From the NCBI GenBank assembly GCA_965224745.1, contig CBDCZY010000001.1:710543-774542 (forward strand): a stretch of DNA of 64,000 bases. Reading direction: 5' to 3'. Shown piece after piece: positions 9,009 to 18,656 of the stretch (positions within the stretch are counted from its first letter, which is position 1; each line of letters begins with the position of its first letter). A program made the translations under genes and the position numbers. The DNA is from CBDCZY01 sp965224745 (GTDB lineage: Bacteria > Pseudomonadota > Gammaproteobacteria > Methylococcales > Methylomonadaceae). Below the pieces are notes generated by a model. That model saw nothing but the letters and a program-made list of their open reading frames with translations, searched no databases and had not been told where the DNA came from.

Positions 9009-10091
9009 ATGAAAACTAATTTACTCAACTTTGATAGAAAAGGTTTACAAGACTTTTTTACAGAGTTGGGTGAAAAACCTTTTCGAGCAACTCAGGTCTT
9101 GCAATGGATCTATCAGTACGGCGTGTTGAATTTTGATGAGATGTCCAATCTCAGTAAATCATTACGGCAATACCTTAACGATCATTGCACTGTTTCACTT
9201 CCTGACATTGTTTTAGAACAGCAGGCAAAGGATGGTACCTGCAAGTGGGTTCTTGACATGGATAATGGAAATCGTGTTGAAACCGTTTTCATCCCTGAAG
9301 AGAATAGAGGGACTCTATGTGTTTCTTCACAAGTAGGGTGTGCCTTAGCGTGTACTTTTTGCTCGACCGGGCATCAAGGTTTTAACCGTAACCTCAGTGT
9401 TGCAGAGATTATCGGTCAGGTTTTACTGGCGACTCGGCAATTAAAGGACACCAACCGGATTACTAATGTTGTTATGATGGGCATGGGCGAGCCTTTGCTT
9501 AATTTCGATAATGTAGTTCAAGCAATGAATATCATGCTGGATGACTTTGCTTTCTGTTTGTCGAAACGACGTGTCACAGTCAGCACATCCGGCGTAGTTC
9601 CTACCATGTATCGGTTGGTCGATAGCATTGACGTGAGTCTGGCAGTGTCATTACATGCGTCTTGTGATGAATTGAGAAACACATTGGTGCCCATCAATAA
9701 AAAATATCCATTGCAGGAGTTATTGGCAGCCTGCCGTTATGCGGTTGAAGGGTCTCCTCGAAAAAAAGTTACCTTTGAATATGTCATGCTCGACCAGGTG
9801 AATGATTCACAGGTCGATGCAAGAGCGATGATCAGGTTGCTAAAAGATGTGCCATCAAAAATCAATTTAATTCCTTTCAATCCTTTTCCGCAATCTCAAT
9901 ATCAATGTTCTTCACCGACAACAATTGATCGTTTTCGGAATATTCTGCATCAGTCTGGAATGATTACTACGATTAGGAAGACGCGTGGCGATGATATAGA
10001 TGCAGCCTGTGGTCAATTGGTCGGACAAGTGGAAGATAAAAGCAAACGTTTTGCCAAAATGCAGCAAACAATGGCCTTTTCTCCTCACTAA
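9009..10091 (+). CDS. rlmN: Dual-specificity 23S rRNA/tRNA adenine-C2 methyltransferase RlmN
   Basis: Radical SAM enzyme that methylates A2503 of 23S rRNA and A37 of some tRNAs. The [4Fe-4S] motif is seen as CALACTFC (CxxxCxxC, near residue 115), followed by STGHQGFNRNL. VMMGMGEPLLN and the conserved second cysteine region near the C-terminus (DIDAACGQL) are also present. The frame is open further upstream into ndk. The ATG at 9009 gives MKTNLLNFDRKGLQDFF, matching the family N-terminus, and avoids an overlap with ndk. The product has 360 residues. Confidence 0.95.
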   Translation: MKTNLLNFDRKGLQDFFTELGEKPFRATQVLQWIYQYGVLNFDEMSNLSKSLRQYLNDHCTVSLPDIVLEQQAKDGTCKWVLDMDNGNRVETVFIPEENRGTLCVSSQVGCALACTFCSTGHQGFNRNLSVAEIIGQVLLATRQLKDTNRITNVVMMGMGEPLLNFDNVVQAMNIMLDDFAFCLSKRRVTVSTSGVVPTMYRLVDSIDVSLAVSLHASCDELRNTLVPINKKYPLQELLAACRYAVEGSPRKKVTFEYVMLDQVNDSQVDARAMIRLLKDVPSKINLIPFNPFPQSQYQCSSPTTIDRFRNILHQSGMITTIRKTRGDDIDAACGQLVGQVEDKSKRFAKMQQTMAFSPH

Positions 10092-10107
10092 TTAACCATC
10101 ACCAGCT

Positions 10108-10872
10108 ATGAATATTAACCTTTCCTACAGAGTAATACCTTTAATTTTTCTAGCAACTATTCTATCCGGTTGTGGTTTATTTGGCTCATCAGGTCATGGT
10201 AAAAGCAAAACCGATCTGTCAGGTCTGTATGTCGATATGGGCGTGAGATACATGGATGTCGGGAAAATGGATATAGCATTGGAAAAACTAGAGCATGCCT
10301 TGGAGCTGAATCCAAATAACGGTGATGCTCATAATGCATTAGCGGTTTTCTACGATAAAATTAATTTACTTGATAAAGCTGATGTCCACTTCAACAAAGC
10401 ACTTAGGATCAAGCCAAATGACTCGAGTATTGCGAATAATTACGGAAAATTGCTTTGTAAACGTGGTGATTACGACAAAGCGTTCAGTTACATCAATAAG
10501 GCTTTAGCGCTACCAATGAATGATCGGCAATGGTATGCGTTGGCTAATGCCGGTCAATGTTACCAAACAAGAGGTGATAACCAGGCTGCTGAAGATAACT
10601 ATCGTAAAGCGCTTTCCCTGCATGGTACCTTTGCCCCTGCCTTAAAAGGTATGGCCTACATTAGTTTTGATGCCAACAAAAATCGTTCGGCGCGGGCCTT
10701 TCTCGAACGCTATCTGAATGTTGCAGATGAAAATGAGGATACCTTATTATTAGGCGTTAAAATAGAACAAGCTATTGGTAACCAACGGCTCAAAAAAGAG
10801 TATGCAGAGAAATTGGATCGGCTTTATCCAAATTCAAAGCAAGCCCGAGAAGCAGCAGAGTTGGTGCAATAA
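10108..10872 (+). CDS. pilW: Type IV pilus biogenesis lipoprotein PilW/PilF (TPR pilotin)
   Basis: Outer-membrane TPR lipoprotein that helps assemble the PilQ secretin of type IV pili. A lipoprotein signal ends in the lipobox LSGC with Cys22. It is followed by tandem tetratricopeptide repeats, such as YVDMGVRYMDVGKMDIALEKLEHALELNPNN and the following units. At 254 residues it is normal for the family. The position between rlmN and hisS is the conserved one. Together with fimV later in the window it implies type IV pili or twitching. Confidence 0.9.
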   Translation: MNINLSYRVIPLIFLATILSGCGLFGSSGHGKSKTDLSGLYVDMGVRYMDVGKMDIALEKLEHALELNPNNGDAHNALAVFYDKINLLDKADVHFNKALRIKPNDSSIANNYGKLLCKRGDYDKAFSYINKALALPMNDRQWYALANAGQCYQTRGDNQAAEDNYRKALSLHGTFAPALKGMAYISFDANKNRSARAFLERYLNVADENEDTLLLGVKIEQAIGNQRLKKEYAEKLDRLYPNSKQAREAAELVQ

Positions 10873-10878
10873 ATTAAA

Positions 10879-12165
10879 ATGAGTAACAAAATTCAAGCCG
10901 TTCGTGGCATGCATGATATCTTGCCTGAACAGACACCCAACTGGCATTATGTTGAAGCGACCTTGCGAGACGTATTTGCTGCCTATGGTTATCAAGAAAT
11001 TCGATTACCGATAGTCGAAAAAACTGAATTATTCAAACGTTCAATCGGTGAAGTCACTGATATTGTCGAGAAAGAGATGTACACCTTTGAAGATCGAAGC
11101 GGCGACTCGCTCACGCTAAGACCAGAGGGAACGGCAGGGTGTCTGCGCGCCTGTATTGAACACGGGTTATTGCACAACCAGGTTCAGCGACTCTGGTATT
11201 ACGGCCCAATGTTTCGTCACGAACGTCCGCAAGCAGGTCGTTATCGTCAATTTTATCAGGTTGGCCTTGAAACCTATGGCATGCCTGGGCCGGATATTGA
11301 CGCTGAGATCATTGCTTTAACTTACCGGCTGTGGAAAAGACTTGGCGTTCAGCACAAAATGCAGTTACAACTGAATTCGTTAGGAACCAGTGAGGAACGC
11401 TTAATTTACCGAGAAAAGCTGATAACTTATCTCAAAGGACATGAGCAACAATTAGATGAGGATAGTCGAAGACGGTTAGACACTAATCCATTACGTATCC
11501 TCGATAGTAAAAATCCGGAAATGGCTCAACTTATCAAAGATGCTCCGGTTCTACTCGAATACCTGGGTTCGGAAAGTTCAAGACACTTCAACGAGCTCAC
11601 TGAATTTTTGCGGGATCTCGATATTCAATTTGAGTTGAATACCCGTTTGGTACGAGGTTTGGACTATTACTGCAATACGGTTTTTGAGTGGGTTACTGAT
11701 TCTCTTGGCGCTCAAGGTACTGTGTGTGCTGGTGGACGCTACGATGGTTTAATTGCACAACTCGGTGGACGAGGTGCTTCTGCCATTGGTTTCGCTATGG
11801 GGATTGAACGGCTCGTTGCCTTACTTGATGAGCAAAAGAAGCAGACCAGGGTAGATGGCTATCTTGTCTGCGTCGGCGGAGGTACTGTACAGCAAGGCAT
11901 AAAACTTGCCGAACAACTGCGAGATGCATTACCTGAATTTAATCTGATCTTGAATTGCGGTGGTGGCAGTTATAAAAGTCAATTCAAAAAAGCAGATAAG
12001 TGTGGCGCAAACTATGCCTTGGTTTTAGGAGAAGATGAAATAGCGAATCAGCGAGTCAGCATCAAATCATTAAGGCAAAGTGAAGAGCAGGTTATTATTC
12101 TCCAGACAGAGGCTGTGGATCATTTCAAACATATTCTTAACGATACAACAATCAGTAAATACTGA
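10879..12165 (+). CDS. hisS: Histidyl-tRNA synthetase
   Basis: Class II aminoacyl-tRNA synthetase that charges tRNA-His. Motif 1 region, motif 2 (FRHERPQAGRYRQFYQ), the histidine-A signature LVRGLDYYCNTVFEW and motif 3 (AIGFAMGIERL) are visible, followed by the C-terminal anticodon-binding domain. Length (428 residues) is standard. It starts 6 bases after pilW and ends 8 bases before the next gene, so it is part of the rlmN-pilW-hisS-yfgM-bamB-der run. Confidence 0.97.
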   Translation: MSNKIQAVRGMHDILPEQTPNWHYVEATLRDVFAAYGYQEIRLPIVEKTELFKRSIGEVTDIVEKEMYTFEDRSGDSLTLRPEGTAGCLRACIEHGLLHNQVQRLWYYGPMFRHERPQAGRYRQFYQVGLETYGMPGPDIDAEIIALTYRLWKRLGVQHKMQLQLNSLGTSEERLIYREKLITYLKGHEQQLDEDSRRRLDTNPLRILDSKNPEMAQLIKDAPVLLEYLGSESSRHFNELTEFLRDLDIQFELNTRLVRGLDYYCNTVFEWVTDSLGAQGTVCAGGRYDGLIAQLGGRGASAIGFAMGIERLVALLDEQKKQTRVDGYLVCVGGGTVQQGIKLAEQLRDALPEFNLILNCGGGSYKSQFKKADKCGANYALVLGEDEIANQRVSIKSLRQSEEQVIILQTEAVDHFKHILNDTTISKY

Positions 12166-12173
12166 GGATTAAA

Positions 12174-12824
12174 GTGGAAATATATAATTCAGAAGAAGAA
12201 CAAATAGACGCTATCAAGAGATGGTTCAAAACCAATGGTAGCTCAACCCTGATCGGCCTTTCAATTGGAGTTTTATTACTATTTGGTTGGAATTATTGGA
12301 AAAGCTATGATTTGCAACAACGTGAACAAGCATCACTGCAGTATCAAAAACTTCTTGGGGTTGTAGAGAACAAGAACAAAGAAGGAGCCCAACAATTATC
12401 ACAACACATTATCAAAGAGTTTGGTAATACTGCCTACAGCGCTTATGCTGAACTGATCAAAGTTAAACTAAAGGTTGATAGTGATGATATTGATGGAGCT
12501 AAAGCCATATTAGAACAACTGGTAACAACCGCTCCTGATGAAGGTCTGAAGAATGTGGCTCGTATCCGGTTAGTCAGATTGCTCCTGGCAACAGGTCAGT
12601 ATGAAGAAGGTTTGAAAATGATAGCCGAAGCTGATCCAGAGAAAACAGCTAATTTTAATGCCGAATACGAAGAGCTTACCGGCGATCTGTATTTGGGGTT
12701 AGGTCGTTTGGGTGAAGCTCGAACATCGTATCAAAAAGCCATGGTGGCGGGTCGGCAATCGCCATTATTGCAATTGAAAATGGGTGATGTAGCGCTTCCA
12801 AAATTGAAAGAAAAAACAGACTAA
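12174..12824 (+). CDS. yfgM: YfgM-like ancillary SecYEG translocon subunit
   Basis: Single-span inner-membrane protein with a periplasmic TPR-like domain. In E. coli YfgM contacts SecYEG and the chaperone PpiD. An N-terminal cytosolic segment (YNSEEEQIDAIKRWFKTNG) precedes one membrane span at about residues 24-42, then a helical repeat region of about 170 residues. It begins with GTG, preceded by GAGG, 8 bases after hisS. Its stop overlaps the bamB start (TAATG). The hisS-yfgM-bamB order supports the call. Confidence 0.88.
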   Translation: MEIYNSEEEQIDAIKRWFKTNGSSTLIGLSIGVLLLFGWNYWKSYDLQQREQASLQYQKLLGVVENKNKEGAQQLSQHIIKEFGNTAYSAYAELIKVKLKVDSDDIDGAKAILEQLVTTAPDEGLKNVARIRLVRLLLATGQYEEGLKMIAEADPEKTANFNAEYEELTGDLYLGLGRLGEARTSYQKAMVAGRQSPLLQLKMGDVALPKLKEKTD

Positions 12825-13990
12825 TGCGGGCTACGCTGTTTCTTATAGCTGTCTGGGTAATTTCTGGATGTAGCGCATTTTCAGGGATCACCGATATCTT
12901 TTCCGATGAAGATAACGTCGAACCACCTGCCGAACTGGTCGATTACGAACCTGAAATAGAGATCGAAACCATTTGGGAGGAGAACATTGGTGAAGGTTCG
13001 GAAGATTTGCGCTTAAAACTTCTTCCAGTTGAGCAGGAAGAAGTTCTATACGTGGCGGATCACGAAGGATTGCTCACTGCTATCAGTGCAGAAACAGGTG
13101 ACTCAGTTTGGGAAATAGAAACTGAGATACCATTCTCTGGCGGCCCTGGTATTGGCAATGATACATTGATTTTAGGTAGTAGTGATGCGGACGTTACTGC
13201 TTTTAATATCGCCGACGGCAAATTATTGTGGGAAACGAGAGTGTCCAGTGAAGTTATCTCCGTGCCAGCGATTGAGCAAGGCATAGTCGTTGTTCGTGCC
13301 ATTGATGGTAAATTAACCGCTTTAAGCGAAGAAAATGGCGAGGAGTTATGGACTTATGAGCGTAATGTTCCTGCCCTAAGTCTACGTGGCGAAGGCAAGC
13401 CCTTGATTATAAATGATCAAGTGATAGCTGGTTTCCCAAGCGGGAAATTGATTGCCTTGCGACTGGTTGACGGAAAACTGGAATGGGAATCAAATGTCGC
13501 CTTGCCAAAAGGCCGATCAGAAGTAGAGCGTTTGATTGACTTGGATGGCGATCCAGTGGAAGCTGATGGTATTATTTTTCTTACCAGCTATCAACAAGGC
13601 GTGTTTGCTGTGTTACTGCAAGACGGTGAAATTCTATGGCGCAATGAAGAAGTATCCTCTTTTTCTGACATGACGTTGGATTGGCGGTTCCTTTATGTGA
13701 CGGATGAAAATAGTGATACTTGGCAGCTTGACCAAAGAACCGGCGCTGCATTATGGAAGCAAAAAAAACTGCATCGAAGGAATTTAACAGCTCCTGCCGT
13801 CTATGAAGACTTTGTTGTTGTAGGGGATTTTGAAGGGTATGTTCACTGGCTGAATGATGATGATGGCAAGCAAATGGGAAGAATTCGTGTGACAGACGAA
13901 CCCTTTCAAATTGCACCACTTATCGTGGATGATATAGTTTATGTTTATGCGACTGATGGTACATTAGCCGCTTTAAAAATTAGTCAATAA
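12824..13990 (+). CDS. bamB: Outer-membrane assembly lipoprotein BamB
   Basis: Beta-propeller lipoprotein of the BAM complex, which inserts beta-barrel proteins in the outer membrane. The signal sequence ends in the lipobox ISGC (Cys16). The mature part shows the repeated PQQ-like blades, for example LTAISAETGDSVWEIET, VTAFNIADGKLLWETRV and LTALSEENGEELWTYER. Length (388 residues) is typical. Translation is coupled to yfgM by a start-stop overlap; der follows after 86 bases. Confidence 0.95.
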   Translation: MRATLFLIAVWVISGCSAFSGITDIFSDEDNVEPPAELVDYEPEIEIETIWEENIGEGSEDLRLKLLPVEQEEVLYVADHEGLLTAISAETGDSVWEIETEIPFSGGPGIGNDTLILGSSDADVTAFNIADGKLLWETRVSSEVISVPAIEQGIVVVRAIDGKLTALSEENGEELWTYERNVPALSLRGEGKPLIINDQVIAGFPSGKLIALRLVDGKLEWESNVALPKGRSEVERLIDLDGDPVEADGIIFLTSYQQGVFAVLLQDGEILWRNEEVSSFSDMTLDWRFLYVTDENSDTWQLDQRTGAALWKQKKLHRRNLTAPAVYEDFVVVGDFEGYVHWLNDDDGKQMGRIRVTDEPFQIAPLIVDDIVYVYATDGTLAALKISQ

Positions 13991-14076
13991 CTTTTCGCTG
14001 TCAGTACTTTATTCTTACAACCATGCCTTGCATGTTATAACGCTTTTAGTCTTATTCTTAAACGAAAACCCATCCC

Positions 14077-15480
14077 ATGATACTTCCTGTCATTGCTTTA
14101 GTTGGCCGCCCCAATGTTGGTAAATCCACGCTATTTAATTATTTGACTCGAACCAGGGATGCGTTGGTAGCAGACTATCCCGGCTTAACTAGAGATCGTC
14201 AATACGGACGGATCAGACGGGGTGAATTAAATGCTATCCTGGTTGATACCGGTGGACTTACGGATAGCAAAGAAGGGGTTGCCGGTTTTTCCAAACTTCA
14301 AGTTCACAGAGCCTTAGCAGAAGCAGACATCATTGTTTTTATGGTGGATGCAAGAGAAGGGATCAATACGGCTGATTTTGCTATTTCTGATCAATTACGC
14401 AAAATGAGTAAATCTATTATATTGGTGACGAATAAAAATGATGGGTTAGATGCCACGCTCGCCAGTTCTGATTTTTATTCGTTAGCGTTGGGTGATCCGG
14501 TAAAAATAGCTGCTTCACATGGTCAGGGAATCCCTGAGTTACTGCAAACCATTCAGGCGGTGCTGCCGAATACTGTATCTGAACTGGAAAATGTAGAGCA
14601 AGAGCCCAAAGGCATTGCTATTGCTGTAGTAGGAAGACCGAATGTTGGTAAATCTACGCTGGTTAATCGTATCCTGGGTGAAGAAAGAGTCGTTGTTTTT
14701 GATCAACCGGGGACCACTCGCGACAGTATTTATATTGAGTTTGAACGGCGAGGTAAGCCTTTCACGTTGATTGATACCGCTGGCATGAGGCGCCGCGCGA
14801 AAATCTCGGAAGCGATTGAAAAATTCAGCGTTATTAAAGCCATGAAAGCAATAGATAAAGCGAATGTAGTTATTTATTTGGCTGATGCCAGTGAAGGAGT
14901 GACGGATCAGGATGCAAGCCTGATGGGAATGGTTATGGAAGCGGGTAGAGCGTTAATTATCGGCCTAAATAAATGGGATGGCATATCCCCTGATCAGAAA
15001 CAAACCATCCAAAGACAAATTGACCTTAAACTACCGTTTGTTAAATTCGCTGAAAAACATCCAATTTCCGCTTTACATGGCAGTGGGGTGGGTAAATTGT
15101 TTGATAAGATTGACAAACTTTATCGAGCTTCGATGATTGATTTGTCGACCTCAGTGTTATCAGACATCCTCCATGATGCCCTGCAAAGTCATCAACCGCC
15201 TTTGGTTCGAGGCCGTCGCATTAAACTTAAATATGCCCACCAAGGTGGACATAACCCACCCAGGGTTGTTATTCATGGGAATCAGACCAATGCGTTACCA
15301 GATTCTTACAAACGATTTTTACAAAATTATTTTCGTCAGCGATTAAAATTGGAAGGAACCCCGATACACCTCGAATTTCGTACTTCTGACAATCCTTTTA
15401 AAGGGATAAGAAATAAATTGACTGAAAGACAAGTCAAACGCCGTAAGCGATTGATGAAACATGTTAAAAAACGAAAATAA
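14077..15480 (+). CDS. der: Ribosome-associated GTPase Der (EngA)
   Basis: Essential GTPase for 50S subunit maturation. Two tandem G domains are visible: GRPNVGKSTLFN near residue 8, and GRPNVGKSTLVN near residue 188, with switch motifs DTGG and DTAGM and NKWD in the second domain. A KH-like C-terminal domain ends in a basic tail (RKRLMKHVKKRK). At 467 residues it is the normal length. In the first domain the G4 motif reads NKND, an accepted variant of NKxD. Confidence 0.97.
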   Translation: MILPVIALVGRPNVGKSTLFNYLTRTRDALVADYPGLTRDRQYGRIRRGELNAILVDTGGLTDSKEGVAGFSKLQVHRALAEADIIVFMVDAREGINTADFAISDQLRKMSKSIILVTNKNDGLDATLASSDFYSLALGDPVKIAASHGQGIPELLQTIQAVLPNTVSELENVEQEPKGIAIAVVGRPNVGKSTLVNRILGEERVVVFDQPGTTRDSIYIEFERRGKPFTLIDTAGMRRRAKISEAIEKFSVIKAMKAIDKANVVIYLADASEGVTDQDASLMGMVMEAGRALIIGLNKWDGISPDQKQTIQRQIDLKLPFVKFAEKHPISALHGSGVGKLFDKIDKLYRASMIDLSTSVLSDILHDALQSHQPPLVRGRRIKLKYAHQGGHNPPRVVIHGNQTNALPDSYKRFLQNYFRQRLKLEGTPIHLEFRTSDNPFKGIRNKLTERQVKRRKRLMKHVKKRK

Positions 15481-15651
15481 GATTTGGTATCACAGTATTC
15501 TTATGGCAAGAAACAGTGCATTGTTAAAGCTAGCAGGCAGCTTTATAAACGGGTAATATTCATGTTAGTCTCTCTAACCTAAGTGAGTTGAGAGTTCAGA
15601 AGATTTTTATTACCACTTCGATACAGCATTCCTAATACGGGAGATTCTTTT

Positions 15652-16152
15652 ATGGCTAATATTCAATTTATGGGTAAACCTATTCATACTTCAGGTGAAT
15701 TACCAGCAGTTGGTAGCAACGCGCCTGATTTCTCTTTAACCAATGGCAAGTTAGCGGATGTGTCTTTGGCAACCTATCAAGGAAAGAGGAAAATTATGAA
15801 TATTGTTCCCAGTTTAGATACGCCAACTTGTGCAACTTCGACCCGAAAGTTTAACGAAAAAGCAGATCGGTTGCCCAATACTGTTGTATTAATCGTCTCG
15901 GCAGACTTGCCTTTCGCCCAAGATCGTTTTTGCGGGTCAGAGGGCTTGGAAAGTGTGATCCCACTTTCAACATTTCGCTCCAGCTTTGCTCAAGATTACG
16001 GTGTTGCTATTACTGATAGCGTACTGGCAGGGTTAACGGCTAGAGCGGTGGTGATAATTGACGAACAAGATAAAATTATCTATACCGAATTAGTCGACGA
16101 AATCAGTCAAGAACCGAATTATATCAATGCTCTGGCAGCGAGTGAAGGGTAA
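15652..16152 (+). CDS. tpx: Thiol peroxidase Tpx (atypical 2-Cys peroxiredoxin)
   Basis: Thioredoxin-dependent peroxidase of the cytoplasm or periplasm that removes hydrogen and lipid hydroperoxides. The peroxidatic cysteine is in PSLDTPTC (Cys60) and the resolving cysteine in FAQDRFC (Cys94), 34 residues apart as in Tpx. The N-terminus (FMGKPIHTSGELPAVGSNAPDFSL) is typical. It has its own upstream region of about 170 bases. It leads a block of sulfur- and thiol-linked genes. Confidence 0.94.
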   Translation: MANIQFMGKPIHTSGELPAVGSNAPDFSLTNGKLADVSLATYQGKRKIMNIVPSLDTPTCATSTRKFNEKADRLPNTVVLIVSADLPFAQDRFCGSEGLESVIPLSTFRSSFAQDYGVAITDSVLAGLTARAVVIIDEQDKIIYTELVDEISQEPNYINALAASEG

Positions 16153-16371
16153 TTTATTTGTTTTGACAGAGTTTTTTATAGAGTAAATAATTAGGTTTAC
16201 CCATTTCATATCAAACACTATTACCTGATTTGGGAAACATAAGACTGTTATTTCCGGACATTTTAAACAATTAAATAAAACAGGCTGAGTAAAACTTATC
16301 TGTCCTTTTCGTAAAATTTATAGTTTCTTCTATACTTTTTATGATATGCAACCAGGAAAAAGGAATTCACG

Positions 16372-17403
16372 ATGATTTTTACTGAGCTAAACCAAGAAAA
16401 ATGTAAGACTTACCTCATCGGCTGTGATGTTCATAACAAAGCCGTCTTAGTAGACCCTGTTACCAGCCACATTGATCGTTATCTTGCTATTTTAGCTTAT
16501 TATGGATTACGTTTAGAGCTGGTTATTGATACTCATACCCATGCCGACCATCGTTCGGCGCTTAAAGAAATTAAAGCGTTGACAGGCTGTAACATTGCTC
16601 GCCATTTAGCGTCTCCCCAGCCCAACGTTGACCGTCATCTCAATGATGGTGATAGCATCGAGTTGGGTGATGTTAAAATCGATATACTTCACACCCCTGG
16701 GCATACCCCGGATAGTATTAGTTTACATATCCAAGATCGAGTTTTAACGGGTGATTGTTTGCTTATTGGCGGAACCGGCCGAACAGACTTTGCTGGTGGC
16801 GATGCCGGTGATCAATATGACAGTATTGCCGGAAAGCTTTTTGCGTTAGCGGATGAGACCCTGGTGTTTCCGGCCCATGATTATAGGGGCAATACAAGTT
16901 CCACGATTGGTTATGAGAAGAGTCATAATCCTAGGGTTAGAGGTAGAAGTCGAGATGAGTATATCCAACTAATGAAGGAGCTTGGTTTGCCTCTGCCAGA
17001 AAAAATTCAAGAGGTACTGCAAATCAATGCTTCAGAATCGCAAGATACAGAAATTGCTTATCCATCTATTGCTGAACTCAACCAAGTATTTCAAGTATCT
17101 CAGGAATATTTACAAGGTCAATTGAAAGGCACGAACCCTCCGTTAGTTTTGGATGTTAGAGATGCAGAGGAATATCAAGGGGAACTGGGTCATATTGAAG
17201 GCAGTCTCTTGATTCCACTTGCCGAATTACCAAAACGTTTTAACGAATTGGATGAATATCGTAAAAGTCGGATTATTACGGTTTGTCGTGCTGGTGTTAG
17301 AAGCACAACCGCTGCGGCGATGTTGATTGCACTGGGGTTTAGTGGGGTAGCTAATTTGTCCGGTGGTATGGTGAGTTGGCAGCGTTCTCAACTGAGTAAA
17401 TAA
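16372..17403 (+). CDS. ETHE1-like persulfide (sulfur) dioxygenase fused to a C-terminal rhodanese
   Basis: The N-terminal metallo-beta-lactamase domain (about residues 1-220) carries THTHADH, the HTPGHTPDS histidine, LTGDCLLIGGTGRTDF and PAHDY. This set is typical of the ETHE1 class, which oxidises glutathione persulfide to sulfite with a mononuclear iron. The C-terminal rhodanese domain (about 235-343) has DVRDAEEY and the active-site loop CRAGVRS with Cys305, so it can carry a persulfide. Such fusions couple sulfur transfer to sulfite formation. The next gene, 5 bases downstream, ends in a similar rhodanese, and soxC/soxD nearby could oxidise the sulfite made here. Substrate is inferred from family. 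Confidence 0.88.
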   Translation: MIFTELNQEKCKTYLIGCDVHNKAVLVDPVTSHIDRYLAILAYYGLRLELVIDTHTHADHRSALKEIKALTGCNIARHLASPQPNVDRHLNDGDSIELGDVKIDILHTPGHTPDSISLHIQDRVLTGDCLLIGGTGRTDFAGGDAGDQYDSIAGKLFALADETLVFPAHDYRGNTSSTIGYEKSHNPRVRGRSRDEYIQLMKELGLPLPEKIQEVLQINASESQDTEIAYPSIAELNQVFQVSQEYLQGQLKGTNPPLVLDVRDAEEYQGELGHIEGSLLIPLAELPKRFNELDEYRKSRIITVCRAGVRSTTAAAMLIALGFSGVANLSGGMVSWQRSQLSK

Positions 17404-17408
17404 AGAAG

Positions 17409-18623
17409 ATGATTAAGATAATCCTATTAGTTTTTTTCGTAGCGACAGCAGCGGGCAGTTTGGGTTGGTTTTGGGCAACTTCTCGACAACGCAAAAAAAA
17501 TGCTTTGGAACAAGCGAAACTCTCAGCAGATCACAACACCGTCCTTGAAAAACTGAAACAAGAACAACAAGCATGCGAAGAATTATCCCGCGCTAAGGAA
17601 CATTCGGTAGAACAACAAAGCGAGCAGTTGAATGCAGCGTTTTTAACCAATGGTCGAAGCGTGGAGTCGATGACAACAGAATTAAAATCTGCTCAAGAAT
17701 TTGTGACTAATGCATTTTCTTTACTCCCTGAAATATATCATTCAAGTAATCGAATGACCGAAACCACTGACCGAAGTAAAGCGAAAATGGATGATCTTTC
17801 GAATTCGGTTAATTCTTGGCAGGATTCTATTAATACGCTCCAGTCCATTCAACAGTTGATCAATGGTATTCACGATAAATCTCAGCAAATTAGAGATGTT
17901 TCTGCAGAAGCTAATCTACTCGCCTTAAATGCTTCGATTGAAGCTGCCCGTGCCGGTGAGCATGGGCGTGGATTTGCTGTGGTCGCTGAGTGTATGCGTG
18001 ATCTGTCTAATAAAAGCGAAGCAGCCACGTTAGAAATTAGTAGTTCGGTTGAAATTACCCGATCCGAAGTGACCAATATTATTACGGGCATAGAACAAAG
18101 TGTTGGTTTTTTATTGGAAGTGACAGAAGCAGTGAACTCGCAATTCGGCGATATTGAGAGTGAAGTTAATAACATCAATGATATTTCTAAAAAATCCTCT
18201 GTCAGTGCGCAGGAGGCACAGCAGAAATTTGAAGAAATTAACAGTAAAGTAAATACTCAACTTGAAGGGGTCAGCAAATTATTGGCAGATACCATGGGTT
18301 TGGTGACTGGCAACCGAATCAATGAAGTTTCTCCTAATTCTGATTTGACTGGAATGAAAATAATTGATGTCCGCCGTCCTGATGAGTTCAATGGTGATCT
18401 TGGTCATATTCAGGGAGCTCAGCTGATTTGTTTGCAGGATAATTTTGAAAACCGTATTCATCAGTTAAATAAAGAACAACCGCATTTATTTGTTTGCCGT
18501 AGTGGTGGTCGTTCCGCCCGAGCTGCGAGGATGGCTTTGGCAAATGGATTTAAGCAGGTTTATAATCTTGAAGGTGGTATGCTGGCTTGGTCAAAAAGGT
18601 TCAAAAGTCAGATGGCACAATAA
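17409..18623 (+). CDS. Membrane-anchored MCP-type signalling protein with C-terminal rhodanese domain
   Basis: An N-terminal membrane span (about residues 2-22) is followed by a coiled coil. A chemoreceptor signalling domain comes next, whose hairpin tip region reads EANLLALNASIEAARAGEHGRGFAVVAE (about residues 166-193). The C-terminus, from about residue 315, is a rhodanese domain with DVRRPDEF and the active-site loop CRSGGRS (Cys363). There is no periplasmic sensor domain, so input would be cytosolic. I infer that the rhodanese cysteine, as a persulfide, is the input. The gene starts 5 bases after the dioxygenase-rhodanese gene and the two rhodaneses resemble each other. No cheW or cheA is in the window, so the output path is unknown. 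Confidence 0.85.
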   Translation: MIKIILLVFFVATAAGSLGWFWATSRQRKKNALEQAKLSADHNTVLEKLKQEQQACEELSRAKEHSVEQQSEQLNAAFLTNGRSVESMTTELKSAQEFVTNAFSLLPEIYHSSNRMTETTDRSKAKMDDLSNSVNSWQDSINTLQSIQQLINGIHDKSQQIRDVSAEANLLALNASIEAARAGEHGRGFAVVAECMRDLSNKSEAATLEISSSVEITRSEVTNIITGIEQSVGFLLEVTEAVNSQFGDIESEVNNINDISKKSSVSAQEAQQKFEEINSKVNTQLEGVSKLLADTMGLVTGNRINEVSPNSDLTGMKIIDVRRPDEFNGDLGHIQGAQLICLQDNFENRIHQLNKEQPHLFVCRSGGRSARAARMALANGFKQVYNLEGGMLAWSKRFKSQMAQ

Positions 18624-18656
18624 TCGCTGCAACCTATGGGGATTGATGGGAGAGGG

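Noticed and set aside
15523..15546. AAAGCT...AGCTTT hairpin after der as a terminator
   Set aside because: The stem is only 6 bp and no T-tract follows.
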